33,337 nt of DNA from JBCCMF01 sp038747545 (GTDB lineage Bacteria > Bacteroidota > Rhodothermia > Rhodothermales > JBCCMF01), in assembly GCA_038747545.1 (NCBI GenBank), contig JBCDJT010000047.1:1-33337 (forward strand), read 5' to 3'. Positions within the stretch are counted from its first letter, which is position 1. Each line of letters opens with the position of its first letter. The notes beneath the pieces were generated by a model. The model worked only from the letters and a program-made list of their open reading frames with translations, did not search any database and had not been told where the DNA came from. Shown here one piece after another: positions 30,206 through 33,337 of the stretch. Position numbers and translations under genes: made by a program.

Positions 30206-32578
30206 ATGCGTCACCTGCTTCTCATCGCCAGTTTGCTACTCCTCGTGCTGAATGCGGGAGACGTGCGTGCGCAAGGCATCCCGTCGGTAGACGAGCTGGT
30301 ACAGTGGGCGACGACGGTAGAGCCGGCGACGGTACAAGCTGGTGAGCCCGTTGAGCTGATCCACACCGCGACGATAGCCGGCGGGTGGAAGATGTACGCG
30401 CTCGACTCGCCGCCGCCTAGCCGAGGCGTCACGGTTGTTCTGGACACGCTGCCTGCGGGCATCACCGTGGCCGATGGGCCATGGCAAGCCGAGCCCGACG
30501 AGGGCTACGACCCCAACTTCGACATCGACGTCCGCACGTTCGAGCGCGAAGCACGTATTGGGCACACACTGGCTGTGACGGCTGAAGCCGCGGGCACGCA
30601 CGAGCTGACGGGCACGCTCACGTTTATGATCTGCACCGACGAGATGTGCCTGCCGCCCACGCCCCGCTCGTTTGCGGCATCCTTGACCGTGGAATCTGGG
30701 GACGCTGCTCCAGCCACACTCGGCAGCCTCCCGATGCTAGGTGGTGAGGCGTTCGGCGGCGGGGTGCAGGTCACAGGCGATGAGGTGCAGTGGCGCGTCT
30801 ACGCCGACCCCGAGGCCATTGCCCCCGGCGGGCAAGCCGCGCTTATGTTCGAGGCCACCATTGCCGAGGGGTGGAAGCTCTACGCCACCGATACGCCAGC
30901 TGGGTTGCCGTTTACCGTCTCGCCGAGTCCAGCATGGCCCTCCGGGCTGGTGCCGAACGGCGCGGTGACGCAGCAGACGCCCGATGTCGCGTACGACCCT
31001 AACTTCCGTGAAGACACGCACACGTTCGCGGAGCAGGCGTTGTTCGGCCTGCCCGTGCAGGTAACCGCAGGCGCCATCCTCGATGATCACCGCCTAGATG
31101 GCGACCTGAAGTACATGGTCTGCAGCGATCAGCTCTGCATCCCGCAGACTGAGCGCTTCGAGGCGACGCTGACGGTCGTGCCGCTGGAGGCCGCCGCGAC
31201 AGGGGCGACGGCGAGTGGCGGGCTCTGGGGCTTCCTGTTGCTAGCGGCAGGTGCGGGGCTGGCTGCGCTGCTCACACCGTGCGTCTTCCCCATGATTCCG
31301 CTGACCGTGTCCTACTTCACCAAGCACGCCGGCTCGCGCCGCGAGGCCGTGCAGATGGCGTCGGTGTACGGGCTAGCGATTGTGGCCACGTTTACCGGGC
31401 TGGGCATCCTGATGGCGCTGCTCGTCGGTGCGGCAGGGGCGCAGTCGATTGCGGCGAACCCGTGGGTCAACCTGTTTATCGGCCTCACCTTCGTCGTATT
31501 CGCGCTCTCGCTCCTTGGCCTGTTCGAGTTGCGCGCGCCCACGGGGCTGATGAACTACGTCAATAAGCAGGGCAACACGAAGGCCGGCTACACGGGCGTC
31601 GTGTTCATGGGGCTGACGCTGACGCTGGTGTCGTTCTCTTGCACCGTGCCGTTCGTCGGCGGGTTGCTGGCCGCTACGGCGGCGGGCTCGTGGGGCTCGC
31701 CCGTGCTCGGCATGCTGGTCTTCAGCAGCGTGTTCGCCTTCCCGTTTGTGCTGTTTGCGCTCTTCCCTCGCGGCTTGCAGTCGCTGCCCAAGTCGGGCTC
31801 GTGGATGCAAGCCGTGAAGGTGACGCTCGGCTTTGTCGAGCTGGCTGCCGCTATCAAGTTTCTGTCGAATGCCGATCTTGTGTGGGGCACCAACCTGATC
31901 TCTCGCCCGCTGGCTATAGCGCTCAGCGTGGTAATCTTCGCGATGGCGGGCTTCTACCTGCTCGGCAAGCTCCAACTCAAAGACGACGTGGCGGTAGAGC
32001 GCTTGGGCGTGGGCCGCTTGTTTGGCGGGATGGGCTTCCTCGGGCTATCGGTCTACCTGCTCTCTGGGCTGTACGGCGCTCCGCTCGGCGCCCTGGATGC
32101 GTACTTGCCGCCGCAGTTCACCGTCAGCACATCGTCGCCTGCGCTAGCCGCCACCAGCGCGGCGGTGCCGAGTCTTATGGAGGACGGATGGATCAAGGAC
32201 GACATCGAGCGCGGGTTTGCGGAGGCCACGGCGCAGGGCAAGCCGCTGTTCATCGACTTCACAGGCTACACGTGTACCAACTGCCGCAGCATGGAGGCCA
32301 ACGTCTTCCCGAAGCCGCCTGTGGCCGAGCGCCTGGCTGAGCACTTCGTCTTGCTCAAGGTGTTCACCGACGACCTCGACCGCATGGCCGAGTTTCAGCA
32401 GTTCCAACTCGACCTCACGCAGACGGTAGCCCTGCCCACCTACGCGGTCGTTGATCCCGCCACGCGCACGCGGCTGGTGCAGCACAGCGGCATGGCGTCC
32501 GTCGATGAGTTCGCCGCCTTCCTCGACGATGGCATCGCCGCGTTTGAACGGCAACAGGCCACGCTTGCGAGCCGATGA
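30206..32578 (+). CDS. dsbD: DsbD-type thiol:disulfide interchange protein with duplicated N-terminal domain
   Basis: 790 residues from the ATG at 30206, which begins the signal peptide (MRHLLLIASLLLLVLNAG, cut after VRAQ); the in-frame ATG at 30182 is less likely. Two homologous periplasmic DsbD-alpha-like domains follow, each ending in a Cys pair: CTDEMC (Cys143, Cys148) and CSDQLC (Cys306, Cys311). Then come the CcdA-like membrane domain with Cys359 in LTPCVFP and Cys479 in SFSCTVPF, and a C-terminal thioredoxin-like domain with CTNC (Cys690, Cys693). Electrons from cytoplasmic thioredoxin pass through the membrane Cys pair to the periplasm. E. coli DsbD has only one N-terminal domain. The stop overlaps the next start (ATGA). 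Confidence 0.93.
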   Translation: MRHLLLIASLLLLVLNAGDVRAQGIPSVDELVQWATTVEPATVQAGEPVELIHTATIAGGWKMYALDSPPPSRGVTVVLDTLPAGITVADGPWQAEPDEGYDPNFDIDVRTFEREARIGHTLAVTAEAAGTHELTGTLTFMICTDEMCLPPTPRSFAASLTVESGDAAPATLGSLPMLGGEAFGGGVQVTGDEVQWRVYADPEAIAPGGQAALMFEATIAEGWKLYATDTPAGLPFTVSPSPAWPSGLVPNGAVTQQTPDVAYDPNFREDTHTFAEQALFGLPVQVTAGAILDDHRLDGDLKYMVCSDQLCIPQTERFEATLTVVPLEAAATGATASGGLWGFLLLAAGAGLAALLTPCVFPMIPLTVSYFTKHAGSRREAVQMASVYGLAIVATFTGLGILMALLVGAAGAQSIAANPWVNLFIGLTFVVFALSLLGLFELRAPTGLMNYVNKQGNTKAGYTGVVFMGLTLTLVSFSCTVPFVGGLLAATAAGSWGSPVLGMLVFSSVFAFPFVLFALFPRGLQSLPKSGSWMQAVKVTLGFVELAAAIKFLSNADLVWGTNLISRPLAIALSVVIFAMAGFYLLGKLQLKDDVAVERLGVGRLFGGMGFLGLSVYLLSGLYGAPLGALDAYLPPQFTVSTSSPALAATSAAVPSLMEDGWIKDDIERGFAEATAQGKPLFIDFTGYTCTNCRSMEANVFPKPPVAERLAEHFVLLKVFTDDLDRMAEFQQFQLDLTQTVALPTYAVVDPATRTRLVQHSGMASVDEFAAFLDDGIAAFERQQATLASR

Positions 32579-33337
32579 GAGCCCTCGCTGGTGTGAGCGT
32601 CTTGTTCTGGCTCGTGCCTGCCGTACTCGCACAAGGCCCGGTGCTCGTACACGGTGGCGGGGGCGATGTCCGTGAAGCCTACGACTGGTTTGTGGCGCAA
32701 GTGCCATCCAAACAAGTGATCGTACTCGACTACACGGGCGACCCTGGCATCCCTACGGTGCGGCGGCTCGAAGCCTCGGGCGCGCAGGTGCGCTACCTGC
32801 CCGTGGCCAGCCGCACGGCCGCGCAAGACAGTAGCATCGTGCAAGCCGTGCGTGCGGCGGATGCGCTGTTCTTCCCTGGCGGCAACCAGTATCGCTACGT
32901 GCAGCGCTGGGCAGATACGCCGCTGCAACGCGCCATCCAGGCCGCCCATCGGCGCGGCGCAGCCATCGGCGGGACGAGTGCCGGGGCCATGATCCTCGGC
33001 GAAGTCGTGTTCGACGCGCGCGACGGTACCGTTACGACGCCCGACGCGCTCGACGACCCGATGGGCATTCCACTCCTCGACGGTTTCCTCAATATCTTAC
33101 CGGGCTTCATCGTCGACACGCACTTTGCCGAACGCGGCCGCATCGGACGGCTGGCCGCGTGGTTGGCGCAGCGCACCGTCCGGCATCCCACGCGCTTCCT
33201 CGAAGGGTTGGGCGTAGATACAGACACCGCCGTAGCCATCGAGCCGGACGGCACCATGACCGTGTTCGGCGACGGCACACTCACCCTGCTTGGGCAGCCA
33301 CTGTCAGGCATTGACGTGGAAGATGGGTTGGATGCGC
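32575..33337 (+). CDS. Secreted S51 peptidase, cyanophycinase-like (runs off the end)
   Basis: At least 254 residues; the frame is open at the window edge. ATG at 32575 overlaps the dsbD stop by 4 bases (ATGA). A signal peptide is likely (MRALAGVSVLFWLVPAVLAQ). The S51 family is shown by the glycine-rich VLVHGGGGDVREAYDWFV start, ADALFFPGGNQYRYV, and the nucleophile elbow GGTSAGAM with Ser135. A His183 in DTHFAERGR is in the expected region. Cyanophycinases cleave multi-L-arginyl-poly-aspartate into dipeptides, but other S51 members hydrolyse different Asp-containing peptides. Signal-bearing forms act outside the cell. Coupling to dsbD may be coincidental. The C-terminus is missing. Confidence 0.88.
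   Translation, partial: MRALAGVSVLFWLVPAVLAQGPVLVHGGGGDVREAYDWFVAQVPSKQVIVLDYTGDPGIPTVRRLEASGAQVRYLPVASRTAAQDSSIVQAVRAADALFFPGGNQYRYVQRWADTPLQRAIQAAHRRGAAIGGTSAGAMILGEVVFDARDGTVTTPDALDDPMGIPLLDGFLNILPGFIVDTHFAERGRIGRLAAWLAQRTVRHPTRFLEGLGVDTDTAVAIEPDGTMTVFGDGTLTLLGQPLSGIDVEDGLDA

Noticed and set aside
1..33337. CRISPR array, insertion sequence, prophage or toxin-antitoxin system
   Set aside because: I looked for regular direct repeats, transposase motifs, phage structural genes and small toxin pairs and saw none.

Overview
The window is GC-rich DNA (roughly two-thirds G+C by eye, with strong G/C preference at third codon positions) from the Bacteroidota/Rhodothermota side of the bacterial tree. 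The best evidence is a secreted LRR protein with a C-terminal type IX secretion (Por) sorting domain, an rpsF-rpsR-rplI ribosomal cluster without ssb, an ECF sigma factor near a TPR-bearing Ser/Thr kinase, a membrane-tethered AraC-type regulator, and mostly weak Shine-Dalgarno sites. Rhodothermota is my inference from GC content plus gene content; no rRNA is present to prove it. I see no mobile elements, CRISPR arrays, tRNAs or phage genes. This is ordinary chromosome, densely packed.

Layout. 1-4.2 kb: the tail of an unknown gene, a secreted M14 carboxypeptidase with a GATase-like domain, a small unknown protein, a small membrane protein, and a 40-residue single-span membrane protein. 4.2-8.8 kb (minus): cell-elongation genes mrdA (PBP2) and rodA (SEDS glycosyltransferase), followed by a TldD-type metalloprotease. 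9.0-13.7 kb (plus): ECF sigma factor, redoxin, and TPR Ser/Thr kinase. 13.8-15.7 kb (minus): a chemoreceptor with no che genes nearby. 15.7-16.3 kb: a gene-poor, lower-GC stretch. 16.3-18.5 kb: small secreted proteins, including one made of two tandem sugar-binding-like domains. 18.6-20.9 kb (minus): a histidine kinase/OmpR-type response regulator operon, with a 7-TM AraC-type regulator diverging at 21.0 kb. 22.1-23.6 kb: a secreted beta-propeller and a GNAT acetyltransferase. 23.6-27.0 kb (minus): the LRR-T9SS protein, a probable tRNA-queuosine mannosyltransferase and a small protein translationally coupled to it. 27.2 kb: ComF. 28.0 kb (minus): a carbohydrate-binding lipoprotein. 28.9-30.1 kb: ribosomal proteins S6, S18 and L9 with a UUCG-loop terminator. 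30.2 kb to the end: a DsbD-type thiol:disulfide reductase with a duplicated N-terminal domain, coupled by ATGA overlap to a secreted S51 peptidase that runs off the end.

How the genes work together. PBP2 and RodA form the elongasome synthase pair. The kinase and response regulator form a two-component system. Matching 17-bp elements containing a TGTCA-N5-TGTCA direct repeat lie at both ends of that operon, one upstream of the kinase gene and one between the response regulator and the sugar-binding-protein gene. This suggests autoregulation plus control of the downstream secreted proteins and is the most testable regulatory idea here. I did not find a clear undescribed defence or biosynthetic system. 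The better leads are the two-component/sugar-binding locus, the tRNA-modification pair at 26-27 kb, and the unlisted 40-residue membrane protein downstream of the TldD gene.
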